Positions 25,695 to 34,019 of a stretch of DNA of 64,000 nucleotides are shown piece by piece. A program made the position numbers and the translations under genes. The DNA lies in assembly GCA_016699535.1 (NCBI GenBank), contig CP064980.1, forward strand, positions 124,001 through 188,000. The letters run 5' to 3'. Under the pieces are notes generated by a model, which saw only the letters and a list, made by a program, of their open reading frames with translations, was not told the DNA's origin and ran no database searches. The stretch's first letter is position 1; each line of letters begins with the position of its first letter. The stretch is from Myxococcales bacterium (GTDB lineage: Bacteria; Myxococcota_A; Polyangia; Polyangiales; GCA-016699535).

Positions 25695-27089
25695 TCATTT
25701 CTCGGACTCGCCTAACGCAGATTCAACTACGCTGGCTGCGTCGAATAAAATGGATTCATTTCCTGGTGCTGTTGCAAGCATGATGCCTGGCACTAGACCG
25801 GTAGCTTCATCGCGAAATTTGGGTGCGGGCACGGTGATCGCAGGAAGGTTCATGGCGTTGCAAAAGGCAACCGAAGTCATGTCTTTGTTTACACCCGGTT
25901 TAAGAGAAGCTCGGTTCATCTTACCATGCTCGGGAGCAAGCAGTCCTAAGGTTGGAAACACTAAAATGGCATCATCTTTGAGCAGCTGAGCATAACGCCT
26001 CCGGCCATTTTCAAAATCAGCCACAATACGTTCTATTTTCTCGGGGCGTTTTGTTCGTACGATTGGACAAGCAAGAAGGAGTTGGAACAGACCACTATAA
26101 ATCGTGGGTTTCCCCAAAATCTGAAGAACAGCTTCCTTTACAATCGAAAAATCCTTACCTTTTTCCGTTTTAAGCTGTTTGCGAATATCACTTTCGAAAT
26201 CATGTGCAAGCAGAGGTTGCAGATTGGTAAAAAACCGCTCGACGTCATCAAAATGATAGTCTTCGCCTTGCATCCCGGAATCAAGCAAAGCGGCTATTGA
26301 TTCGCTGAGTGCTGCTGCTATGCAAGAAACCTTTGTGTTGATCGGAAAATGCGTTGGCAAAATGAGGCGCAATGCCTTTACCGACTGAAGCGGAGCTGTG
26401 GGCTTATCGGCAATCACATTGTAGAGCAAGCGGGCATCGCGCACGGAACGCGTAATTGGTCCGAGTGAAAGCCAGCTGTCCATGTAGCCGTCTATCACCG
26501 GCCAAGTTCCCCATTTATCAACTGCGTTGGACGCTGGTTTAAAAGCAACGACACCACAAAAACAACCAGGGATGCGCAAGGAACCTAGGACATCTGAGCC
26601 AAGACCTACTGCGCTACTCCCGGAAGCGACCAATACGCCTTCTCCGCCAGAAGATCCGCCGCAGGTCCGTGATGTATTGAGCGGGTTATTGCTTCTGCCA
26701 AAACGCGGGTTATCTGTTTCTCCGGCCATGGCAAATTCGGGAATATTGCTTCGCGCAATGATAATTGCTCCAGCATTTTTTACGCGCTTAACAATTTCAC
26801 TGTCTTCATCGCAGACAATCGGCGGCATCCGAAGTGAACCTGCAGTGATCTGCTCGCCTTTCATGCCAAAGGTTTCTTTAACGCTAAATGGCAAACCTGA
26901 AAGAGGACCCGACTTTGGTGATTTGGCTCGCTCAAGTGCTTCGCTGCGGAAAATCTGCACTGCACCGTTGAGCGTCTCTTGCTGAGCTTCCAGACGATCA
27001 AGATAGCTTGCTACGAGCTCAACTGCCCGCAAGCTACCCGATGCCATCGCTTCTAAGGACGCCGTCGCGTCAGTGATTTCTTCAGCCAT
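25695..27089 (-). CDS. Amidase signature family hydrolase
   Basis: A 464-residue AS-family enzyme with the Ser-cisSer-Lys triad: the Lys in GLPFSVKETFGMKG (about 69), the cis-Ser in TCGGSSGGEG (about 147), and the nucleophile region GLGSDVLGSLRIPG (about 170). It most resembles fatty-acid-amide-hydrolase-like or general amidases; the substrate is not evident. The start ATG at 27089 is only 5 bases from the MITE-like element at 27095, and no Shine-Dalgarno precedes it, so the element may have replaced the original leader. An amidase in this family could also be a GatA paralogue, but gatB/gatC are absent. Confidence 0.85.
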   Translation of the reverse strand: MAEEITDATASLEAMASGSLRAVELVASYLDRLEAQQETLNGAVQIFRSEALERAKSPKSGPLSGLPFSVKETFGMKGEQITAGSLRMPPIVCDEDSEIVKRVKNAGAIIIARSNIPEFAMAGETDNPRFGRSNNPLNTSRTCGGSSGGEGVLVASGSSAVGLGSDVLGSLRIPGCFCGVVAFKPASNAVDKWGTWPVIDGYMDSWLSLGPITRSVRDARLLYNVIADKPTAPLQSVKALRLILPTHFPINTKVSCIAAALSESIAALLDSGMQGEDYHFDDVERFFTNLQPLLAHDFESDIRKQLKTEKGKDFSIVKEAVLQILGKPTIYSGLFQLLLACPIVRTKRPEKIERIVADFENGRRRYAQLLKDDAILVFPTLGLLAPEHGKMNRASLKPGVNKDMTSVAFCNAMNLPAITVPAPKFRDEATGLVPGIMLATAPGNESILFDAASVVESALGESEK

Positions 27090-27094
27090 GCCTA

Positions 27095-27251
27095 GTGTTC
27101 GTGTGAATAAGTGGTGACTCGGTTGACTTGTCTTTGCTTCCGCGAGCTGCGTTATTTTTCCTCAAAATATCACCAATATTCCTCGTCAAAAAGCCTTGCT
27201 CGCGAAAGCGAATCCGGCGCCAATAGGCTCAACACTTATTCACACGAACAC
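27095..27251. mobile_element. 157 bp MITE-like element with 19 bp perfect terminal inverted repeats and TA flanks
   Basis: GTGTTCGTGTGAATAAGTG at 27095-27113 is exactly repeated in inverse at 27233-27251. Both ends abut a TA dinucleotide (27093-27094 and 27252-27253), the target duplication typical of IS630/Tc1-mariner elements. Inner parts pair partly, for example GCTTCCGCGAGC against GCTTTCGCGAGC. There is no coding sequence inside. The element fills the gap between the amidase ATG (5 bases away) and the gltA stop (6 bases away), and could form a large hairpin in either transcript. Confidence 0.78.
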
Positions 27252-27257
27252 TATTAT

Positions 27258-28547
27258 CTAGCGGCGTTGCGGAATGGGCACAAATTGCCGTTCTTCTTCG
27301 CCAAGGTAAATTTGCCTTGGACGCGCAATGCGTTGTTCTTCATCTTCAATCATCTCTTGCCATTGTGCAAGCCAGCCGCTCATACGGGGTATGGCAAACA
27401 TGACCGGGAACATGTCCATGGGAAGATTCATGGCCTGGTAGATCAAGCCCGAGTAAAAATCGACGTTTGGATAAAGCTTACGCGATACAAAATACTCGTC
27501 TTGAAGAGCAATGCGCTCAAGCTCTACTGCAATATCCACCAAGGGGTTTTTCCCAACGGCATCAAACACTTCGTAAGCAAGCTCCTTAATAACTTTGGCA
27601 CGCGGGTCGTAGTTTTTGTACACGCGGTGACCAAAACCCATGAGTTTTGCTTCTCCAGATTTCACGCGCTTGATGTGATCTGGAATTTTATCGATCGAGC
27701 CAATGCTTTTGAGCATGTGAACAACGGCTTCATTGGCGCCGCCGTGCAAAGGTCCGTACAAAGCAGCAGTCGCCGCTGCAGTCGCCGAAAAAGGGTCCAC
27801 GCGTGAAGAACCCACGGCGCGCATCGCACTTGCTGAACAATTTTGTTCATGGTCCGCATGCAAAATAAACAGCACGTCTAGTGCCCGTTCGATTACGGGA
27901 TTTGGCCGATAGGTTGGCTCGGTCATTTTGAACAACATAGCCAGGAAATTACCGGTGTAACTTAGATTATTGTCGGGATAAACGTACGGCAGACCACGTC
28001 GATGTCGGTATGCATAAGCCGCTAAGGTTGTAATCTTTGCGATGAGACGATGGATCTGGATGCGGCGCGACTCCGGATCTTTAACGTTTTTGGCATCAGG
28101 ATAAAAAGTTGATAGCGCGCCAATAGCGCTAACCAGCACGCCCATAGGATGCGCATCATAACGAAAGCCTTCAATAAACTTACGAATGTTTTCATGCACC
28201 ATGGTGTGCTGAGTGATGTTTCTTCCGAAGGCATCAAGTTTAGTGCGGGTGGGCAGCTCACCTTTGATAATCAAGTAGGCGACTTCCAAATAGGTGGCAC
28301 GCTCAGCAAGCTGATCTATCGGGTAACCACGGTAACGCAATATACCTTTCGCCCCATCAATAAAAGTAATGCTGCTTTTGCAAGATGCTGTGTTCAGATA
28401 AGCTGGATCATAGGACATGATGCCAAAATCATCGTCACTGGTTTTAATCTTGCGTAAATCCATCGCATGAATCGTGCCATGCTCGATTGGAACCTCGTAA
28501 CTCTGGCCCGTACGATTGTCAGTAATAGTAAGTGTATTCTTGCTCAT
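27258..28547 (-). CDS. gltA: Citrate synthase
   Basis: A 429-residue type II citrate synthase. Visible are ITFIDGAKGILRYRGYPIDQ, the His in LHADHEQNCSASAMR, the active-site GPLHGGANEAVVHML, the catalytic Asp/His region KLMGFGHRVYKNYDPRAK, and VDFYSGLIYQAMNLP plus AIPRMSGWLAQW. It condenses oxaloacetate and acetyl-CoA at TCA-cycle entry. GGGAG precedes the ATG by 4 bases and a TATAAT-like box lies about 20 bases upstream. Its stop codon is 6 bases from the MITE-like element, which may act as its terminator. Confidence 0.96.
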   Translation of the reverse strand: MSKNTLTITDNRTGQSYEVPIEHGTIHAMDLRKIKTSDDDFGIMSYDPAYLNTASCKSSITFIDGAKGILRYRGYPIDQLAERATYLEVAYLIIKGELPTRTKLDAFGRNITQHTMVHENIRKFIEGFRYDAHPMGVLVSAIGALSTFYPDAKNVKDPESRRIQIHRLIAKITTLAAYAYRHRRGLPYVYPDNNLSYTGNFLAMLFKMTEPTYRPNPVIERALDVLFILHADHEQNCSASAMRAVGSSRVDPFSATAAATAALYGPLHGGANEAVVHMLKSIGSIDKIPDHIKRVKSGEAKLMGFGHRVYKNYDPRAKVIKELAYEVFDAVGKNPLVDIAVELERIALQDEYFVSRKLYPNVDFYSGLIYQAMNLPMDMFPVMFAIPRMSGWLAQWQEMIEDEEQRIARPRQIYLGEEERQFVPIPQRR

Positions 28548-28567
28548 ATTCTCCCTCGACGCACTGC

Positions 28568-28573
28568 ATTATA
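28568..28573 (-). promoter_or_regulatory. gltA promoter, -10 box
   Basis: On the minus strand TATAAT reads 28573-28568, 20 bases before the gltA ATG, which would give a very short leader. I see no good -35 at the right distance, so the assignment is tentative. Confidence 0.35.
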
Positions 28574-28667
28574 AACCATATCCACGAACATCATGAAGTC
28601 CTTTGCAACAAAAGTAGGACGCCCTGAATTATTAGCTAAAATAAGCCGGATTAATCCCAATTCTCAG

Positions 28668-29600
28668 TTACTCAACCAGAGCTTCTTGCCCTTGGGCGAC
28701 AATAACACGGCCTTTACCTGCTTGCTTTGCCCGATACATTGTTGCATCCGCTTGCCGAAAGAGTTCACTCACAGTGCTTGGCGGCGTGTTAAAGGATACA
28801 ACACCTAGACTTATACCTAGATCAGCATCTCCATAGTCTCGCAGTTTACTCTGCATCACCGTATGAAGCCTACCGGCGACCTGCTCTGCGGCCGCAAGAT
28901 CTGTCATCGGTAGTAGCATCGCAAATTCATCGCCTCCCAGACGAGCACTCACATCGGAAGGGCGAAGCATCGAAACAAGCGCAGACGCAACTTCACACAA
29001 GCAGGCATCGCCCCATTCGTGACCTTTGCTATCATTTATTCTCTTAAAGTTGTCGATATCAAGGTATCCGACCGAAAGTGGCGCGCTTTGTCTCATGCAA
29101 CGCGCAATCTCACGTTCGACCTGCTCTTGAAATCCACGACGATTCAGCAGTCCAGTTAGCACATCCGTTCGCGCATTGGATGATTCCCGCGCAATCGCTC
29201 CTTTAAGAACGATGTTGAGCCGCTCCAAACGTTGCTGATCGCGGCGAATACGCGCCACAAGAAAGGCAAAGGCAATGAATATGATGGAACGCATGCCAGC
29301 ATTGATGCCTTCAACAAACCATTCATGGGGTTGCCGCCATGGAACAATCGCCGCAAACCACCCCAAAGTCGCAAGCGATGCCATGGCGATTCCCCAATAC
29401 AATCCTGCCCACCACGTCACGAAGGAAATGACTGCAATATAGAATGGCGATAAGCCAACTTTTCCACCGGTCGTGTAGTCTACTATCGTAACGACGCAAA
29501 TGCCTGCCATTGCTATCAACGCGGCACCAAGCGTTGAAAATTTGATGCGTTTGGCGTCTGGCTCTGTAAATCGCTGTTCCTCTGATTTGCTTCGATTCAT
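28668..29600 (-). CDS. Membrane-bound GGDEF diguanylate cyclase
   Basis: About 310 residues from the ATG at 29600 (an in-frame ATG at 29693 would add 31 residues and overlap a small divergent ORF). Four or so hydrophobic segments (FSTLGAALIAMAGICVVTIV, FYIAVISFVTWWAGLYWGIA, MASLATLGWFAAIV, IIFIAFAFLVA) are followed by a short coiled coil and a GGDEF domain: DVLTGLLNRRGF, LSVGYLDIDNFKRINDSKGH, and the active site ARLGGDEFAML. The catalytic GGDEF is intact; I see no clear RxxD inhibitory site. It should synthesise cyclic di-GMP in response to an unknown membrane signal. Confidence 0.85.
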   Translation of the reverse strand: MNRSKSEEQRFTEPDAKRIKFSTLGAALIAMAGICVVTIVDYTTGGKVGLSPFYIAVISFVTWWAGLYWGIAMASLATLGWFAAIVPWRQPHEWFVEGINAGMRSIIFIAFAFLVARIRRDQQRLERLNIVLKGAIARESSNARTDVLTGLLNRRGFQEQVEREIARCMRQSAPLSVGYLDIDNFKRINDSKGHEWGDACLCEVASALVSMLRPSDVSARLGGDEFAMLLPMTDLAAAEQVAGRLHTVMQSKLRDYGDADLGISLGVVSFNTPPSTVSELFRQADATMYRAKQAGKGRVIVAQGQEALVE

Positions 29601-29672
29601 ACGGGAGATACTCAATCCTTCGGTATGAAGAGTCGCAACGCCAGCTGACAACGTTCCATATGCTATTTCAAG

Positions 29673-29852
29673 ATGCGCCTGCAGTATCGCCATCTTGAAG
29701 AGACAGAGGATAACGCCACGCTAGTATGGAACTGGATTTATGCCAATATTCTTCACTTTGCCGTCACTGGTTTTGATGGCAATGAAGTCGAAGCTCCTGT
29801 TCGGTATGAGCAGCGGCCAATGCGCCGAGAAGTAGCTGAGATTTCGAGTTAG
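29673..29852 (+). CDS. Small uncharacterised ORF (59 aa)
   Basis: An open frame from the ATG at 29673 (MRLQYRHLEETEDN) to the TAG at 29850-29852. Its composition looks protein-like (LVWNWIYANILHFAVTGFDG, then NEVEAPVRYEQRPMRREVAE), and its stop overlaps that of the convergent DUF1552 gene, a common packing of real genes. No Shine-Dalgarno is visible. No family is recognised. It fills the gap between the cyclase and the DUF1552 gene and is divergent from the former. Confidence 0.38.
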   Translation: MRLQYRHLEETEDNATLVWNWIYANILHFAVTGFDGNEVEAPVRYEQRPMRREVAEISS

Positions 29853-31327
29853 CTGTTGAGCAAACCGGGAACCGTGCCCTGAAAGCGCGAATCGCTTGCG
29901 AGCACCGGATCCCCGAAGAAGTTCACATCAAGGCCCATCACCTGACAGATCGAGGTGAGCACGCGGTTGTGAGGGAAGTGCTTGTCCTTGTCATCGCCCC
30001 AAATGCAGTTTGCGGTGCCGGGATCTTCCGCAGGCCAGTTGCACTCGCGAGTCCGCGTCGCAAGATAGCGTCCGGTACGAACTTTTCCGCCGCCGCCGCC
30101 CGCAACAATCGTTGGAATACTCCAGGAACGATGCCCCGCGGGATCACCGAGCTCGTTGGTCCAATAGATGATGGTGTTATCGAGGATCGTGCCCTCGCCC
30201 AAAGGATCCGGCACGTTAAGTTTCTCGAGCAGGTAGGCAAACATTTCAGCAAACCAACGCTGCGTGATCATTTCATTGACTAAACTCTTCTCATCATCTG
30301 CGTTGACGGCGTGTGCAACGCCGTTGTGGATGTCGATATCAAATTCACTTCCAAGCCATGGCATGGCTGGGCCATGACCCGCACCAAAAAGCAAAAGACT
30401 GCTGATGCGGGTGGTGTCGCACAAGAATGCCTGAGTGATCATATCCATCTGAAGTTTGGTCACTGCGGGGACCTGGTGTTTGTCCTGGGGATCGACCAGG
30501 CTTGGCGGAGCCATGTCTCCGCAAGCGATTCCGCCGGCAAGGCGCTGCTCGACGCCTCGAAGACCATCCAAATGAGCTTCAAGGCCCGGGCGTGCCTGCG
30601 CGGGAACTTGGCTTTGCAAGCGCTCGAGTTCCTTGAGATTCTTGTCGAGCACGGATCGTTGGCGCAACAGAAGGCGTTGGCGTTCGGATTCGCTCAGATC
30701 ATGGTTGGGGAACAGAGTTAAGTAGACCTGGTAGGGATCGAGCTCGGCTGGCACAGGACTCGGAACTCCATTAGCCCAACGAAAGCTCATGTTTTCGTAG
30801 ATTCCCGACCCACCTCGATCGTAGACCGAAAGCTCAAGTGAATTGAGAGGCGTGCCGGGTTGTAGCTGATCCACCAAATATTGATCGACCGAGATATTGG
30901 TGGGTGTCCAACCATCGGATGCGGATTCCTTTCCGCCAGTTAACATGGCGAGCATCCCTGCTTCATGCCCGCCCCCGTCGAATTTTGTGACCGACGCGTA
31001 GTCAACACCGTCCAATACAACAAGCTTGTCTTTCCATGGCTCAAGTGGTGATAAAATCGATTTTTCAGCGGGCGCGAGCGGCGAGGGAGCAAAGTCGAAA
31101 GTAAAATCGCTTTCCGTTGGAAATCCACCGGCACTGCTTCGCGGGCGCCAGTAAGGTAGCCACGTTCCGTGAGCATTACTTACCGCAATGAAACGGATTG
31201 GCGCGCCGGTTTGAGCGGAAACAGCATGGCGCCGCAACATCGAAGCAAAGGGCAGCGCAGCTCCAGCAACGCCCATGGCGGTTAAAAACCGTCTCCTGTT
31301 TAAGGTATTGGCCCATTTTTTTGTCAT
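29849..31327 (-). CDS. DUF1552 secreted protein with Tat signal
   Basis: A 492-residue protein with a twin-arginine leader (NRRRFLTAMGVAGAALPFAS), so it is exported folded. The body matches the DUF1552 family: RFIAVSNAHGTWLPYWRP, LVVLDGVDYASV, FGAGHGPAMPWLGSEFDIDI, LDNTIIYWTNELGDPAGHR and WSIPTIVAGGGGGKV. DUF1552 proteins resemble the sulfatase/DUF1501 group and are found paired with DUF1592-type proteins in Myxococcota and Planctomycetes; their reaction is not known. It overlaps the upstream DUF1592 gene by 4 bases. Confidence 0.88.
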   Translation of the reverse strand: MTKKWANTLNRRRFLTAMGVAGAALPFASMLRRHAVSAQTGAPIRFIAVSNAHGTWLPYWRPRSSAGGFPTESDFTFDFAPSPLAPAEKSILSPLEPWKDKLVVLDGVDYASVTKFDGGGHEAGMLAMLTGGKESASDGWTPTNISVDQYLVDQLQPGTPLNSLELSVYDRGGSGIYENMSFRWANGVPSPVPAELDPYQVYLTLFPNHDLSESERQRLLLRQRSVLDKNLKELERLQSQVPAQARPGLEAHLDGLRGVEQRLAGGIACGDMAPPSLVDPQDKHQVPAVTKLQMDMITQAFLCDTTRISSLLLFGAGHGPAMPWLGSEFDIDIHNGVAHAVNADDEKSLVNEMITQRWFAEMFAYLLEKLNVPDPLGEGTILDNTIIYWTNELGDPAGHRSWSIPTIVAGGGGGKVRTGRYLATRTRECNWPAEDPGTANCIWGDDKDKHFPHNRVLTSICQVMGLDVNFFGDPVLASDSRFQGTVPGLLNS

Positions 31328-32991
31328 GATCCCCCTAACGCGGCCCGTTCAACAAACTTCGATGAGCGCACCATTGCGACCCATGATTCAAGCACACTAG
31401 TCTCTGATTGAACGAACTGCGCTTTGACGTTTTGACCTATTTCCGTGTCATCCGGACTTCCTAAATCCGCACCTAAGCTTCGCTGGATTAGCCGTCGAAG
31501 GAAACAATTCTGCGCTCGGGCATCGTTTACAACGACCTGGCTGAGCTCCACCCCGCCAGTAAAGTTACCGGAATCCGCCGCAGGATTGGCCGTGCTGTCA
31601 TTGGGACTTGCTGAGGCACTCGCTTCTGGCACATAGCCCGAAGCATCCACCGGAACACCGTTCTCTTCTTCACGGTAGCGACCGATTCCATCGTAGTTTT
31701 CCAAACCGAAACCAATCGGATCAATAATCGTATGACAACCTGCACAAGCTGGATCCGCGGAATGCGCTGCGAAATGCTCCCGTGTCGTCCCTTCGGTCAC
31801 CGGCTCAGCGGGCACAATCGGTACGCCCGGAGGTGGATCGGGAAGATCTTGGCAAAGCACCGCGCGCCAAAGAAACACGCCACGTTTTACCGGAGAGCCA
31901 GCTTCTGCACGGGCGTGCTTGGCCAACACAGAGCCTTGGGTAAGGATGCCGGCACGCTGCGCCGGATCCAGATCGACTCGCACAACTCCTTCGCCGGGAT
32001 GCGGCACTCCGTAGAACGAAGCCAACTCGGCTCCGATCCAACTGTAGTTCGCGGTCATGAGGTCACGGAAACCCCCTTGCTGTGAGACAAGGACCTCGGC
32101 TGCGAAGGTGCGTGTTTCCTGCAACATCGCCTCCGCCATCGAAGCGTCGAAATCCGGGTATACCGCGCTACTTTTCTGAAGTCCGGAAAGGTCCGAGATA
32201 AGGAGCCATTCGGTGACAAAATTCGAAACGGTCTCGGAGCTTTCGCTGAATAGGCGTCGCAGCTGCGCTTCGCGCGTGTCCGGGTTTTGCAGTGTTCCTT
32301 CGCTTGCCGCTTTTAAGAGTTCAGCGTCCGGAGGCGATTCAGTTAACATATAGGACAGCAAGGTAGCAATTTCGAAATCGTTTAAAACAGCCACCTGTGA
32401 ATCTTTGTTTTGGCCAATCTCTGGTCGAAAGAGAAAGTTCGGCGAAGAGAGAAAGGCTTGAATCGCTAGCACGATGCCGTCCTCAAAAGCTGGATCGCTG
32501 CCGGATTGGAAGAGCGCCATGTATTCCTGAATTTCTTCATCGCTCAAAGGGCGCCGAAAGGCACGCAAACCAAAGTCCTTGATGAAACTCTCTGCGCAGC
32601 TGTCGCCCTCGCTTGCATTGCAAGGCAGAAGATCGCCAAGAACGGCTCTGGACTTTTCCGCGAAATACCCCGCGGCGTCGAACATTTGCCGGGTATAGAG
32701 CCTGGAACTTATCAGAGCGGATGCTTGGTTCTTAAAACCATTGACCATGCTATCGGGGCTTAGCTCCGGCAGGGTTGGATCGTTTTTATCAACGACAGCC
32801 TCTCCAAGAAGCGCTGCAATCGACTGGTAGTACTCTGTGCGACTCAATCGCCAGACCCGTTGGGTGAGTCGACCATTGATAACTTCGCTTACCGCGGTGT
32901 TTTGCTGGTTCGCGTTTCCATCCGGGCTAGAGATGATACCCGAGCAACCAGACACAACAAGACAGAGCCAAACAAGACCTTTGCACCGCAT
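31324..32991 (-). CDS. DUF1592/DUF1588/DUF1585 multi-domain lipoprotein
   Basis: About 555 residues starting MRCKGLVWLCLVVSGCSG, a clear lipoprotein signal (Cys16). Domains in order: DUF1587/1595-like (WRLSRTEYYQSIAALLG, LRAFRRPLSDEEIQEYMALF), DUF1592 (FEIATLLSYMLTESPPDAEL), DUF1588 (RAGILTQGSVLAKHARAEAG, PPPGVP, and a CxxCH in DPACAGCHTIIDPIGFGLEN), and DUF1585 (LSQVVVNDARAQNCFLRRL). The single CxxCH could bind haem. A TTG at 33012 is an alternative start. The family's role is unknown; pairing with DUF1552 suggests a shared secreted pathway. Confidence 0.88.
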   Translation of the reverse strand: MRCKGLVWLCLVVSGCSGIISSPDGNANQQNTAVSEVINGRLTQRVWRLSRTEYYQSIAALLGEAVVDKNDPTLPELSPDSMVNGFKNQASALISSRLYTRQMFDAAGYFAEKSRAVLGDLLPCNASEGDSCAESFIKDFGLRAFRRPLSDEEIQEYMALFQSGSDPAFEDGIVLAIQAFLSSPNFLFRPEIGQNKDSQVAVLNDFEIATLLSYMLTESPPDAELLKAASEGTLQNPDTREAQLRRLFSESSETVSNFVTEWLLISDLSGLQKSSAVYPDFDASMAEAMLQETRTFAAEVLVSQQGGFRDLMTANYSWIGAELASFYGVPHPGEGVVRVDLDPAQRAGILTQGSVLAKHARAEAGSPVKRGVFLWRAVLCQDLPDPPPGVPIVPAEPVTEGTTREHFAAHSADPACAGCHTIIDPIGFGLENYDGIGRYREEENGVPVDASGYVPEASASASPNDSTANPAADSGNFTGGVELSQVVVNDARAQNCFLRRLIQRSLGADLGSPDDTEIGQNVKAQFVQSETSVLESWVAMVRSSKFVERAALGGS

Positions 32992-33122
32992 AAACGGTAT
33001 ACTGAGCAACAACTATACCAAGTTTTTTTGTCATATTTCCTAACAATCCCAATGCATCTAAAAAGCGATTTGGAACAAATAGAGCATCTCTAGTTCCAAA
33101 AGCTCTGCCAATTGGCGCTCGA

Positions 33123-33461
33123 CTATGCCGAGGCGTCGTTATCTAAATGCCCACGGAGCAACTTCAAATTTCGTCGATTCGTCTTGAACAGCAGATCAAA
33201 ATAATCACCGATCAACGGCAGCATTCCTAAAACCGCATCGAAGATAATATTCGCAAGCATTCTAGCAACAATGCGCCATGGCAACTTTTTCTTGATAGCT
33301 ACCCCCACGAGCACCAATGAAACAAGCGCTCCAAGCCAGTCACCGACGACGGGCAGTAAAAAGCCAAGCAAACTATCCCAACCAAAATAGATCTTGGTAC
33401 CTGGAATACGATAGCCATCATCCAAAAGCGCCACGAGCCGCGAAAGCCAATCCTCTTTCAT
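33123..33461 (-). CDS. DUF4112 small membrane protein
   Basis: About 112 residues from an ATG preceded by GAAGG (a GTG at 33479 is the alternative). It shows the DUF4112 pattern: LVALLDDGYRIPGTKIYFGW, DSLLGFLLPVVGDWLGALVS, and the second helix LGMLPLIGDYFDLLFKTNRR with the conserved PLIGD-x-FD and N-x-x-N-x-x-LL ending. Two to three membrane segments. Function is unknown; members are usually stand-alone. Confidence 0.82.
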   Translation of the reverse strand: MKEDWLSRLVALLDDGYRIPGTKIYFGWDSLLGFLLPVVGDWLGALVSLVLVGVAIKKKLPWRIVARMLANIIFDAVLGMLPLIGDYFDLLFKTNRRNLKLLRGHLDNDASA

Positions 33462-34019
33462 GACACCTTCATACACCACCTACGCTGCCTTGTGACCGCC
33501 TGGCAGATTGTCGCGGCGAAAAGGTAACCGGTCAGTCGGAGACATTTGTCTGCAGCTATCAAACATGTCATCGAGCATGAGAGCCAGGCTAGAAGTGATA
33601 GCTTTTTTCGAGGTTTTCTTAGCTTCGAGCAGGTCTAGGGCCCCCAGAGCTCGCTTTTTGTTCAAAGGCCGCTCGCAGCGCTTTGAACGCGCCCAATCGG
33701 ACGGAGCTCTGCCCCAGACACTCTCCCACAGGGGCGAGGACGATTATACTTTGTATTTGAGGAGGAGTCCCGAGGAGGTAAGCCGAAGATAAGGAAACCT
33801 CGAAACAAGTGCTTGCAGTCACCACTGACTGACCAGTTACGCGAAAAGCGATGACACAACCCGAGCCCCGTGGGTTGTTTTATCCCCAATACCTAGCCAA
33901 AGCTCTCAACACGGAGTCCGGTAGCAGTAAAAAAACCAATGTTTTCGTATTGAGCTTTCGGCATGTTTTTTGCTTCGGTTTAAAGACACATGAGATTACC
34001 GAACTACATCCAGGCCTTT
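33462..34019. other. Gene-poor stretch between DUF4112 and a lipoprotein gene
   Basis: No ORF here is convincing on either strand. An 8 bp inverted repeat, GTTCAAAG with CTTTGAAC (33660-33688), and a stem-loop at 33856-33878 are the only structures seen. A purine-rich patch near 33770-33790 (GAGGAGGAG and GAGGAGG) resembles ribosome-binding sites but is not followed by a good frame. Confidence 0.4.
33856..33878 (+). terminator. Stem-loop followed by T-run, possible terminator or attenuator
   Basis: ACAACCC (33856-33862) pairs perfectly with GGGTTGT (33872-33878) around a 9-base loop and is followed by TTTTA on the plus strand. No plus-strand gene ends just before it, so it could be a leader attenuator for the lipoprotein gene starting near 34020. 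Confidence 0.42.

Noticed and set aside
33480..33665. A 61-codon minus-strand frame directly upstream of DUF4112
   Set aside because: It starts with TTG, lacks a ribosome-binding site and shows no family resemblance; its composition looks like chance.
33660..33688. Inverted repeat GTTCAAAG / CTTTGAAC as a terminator
   Set aside because: There is no T-run after it on either strand in the correct direction.
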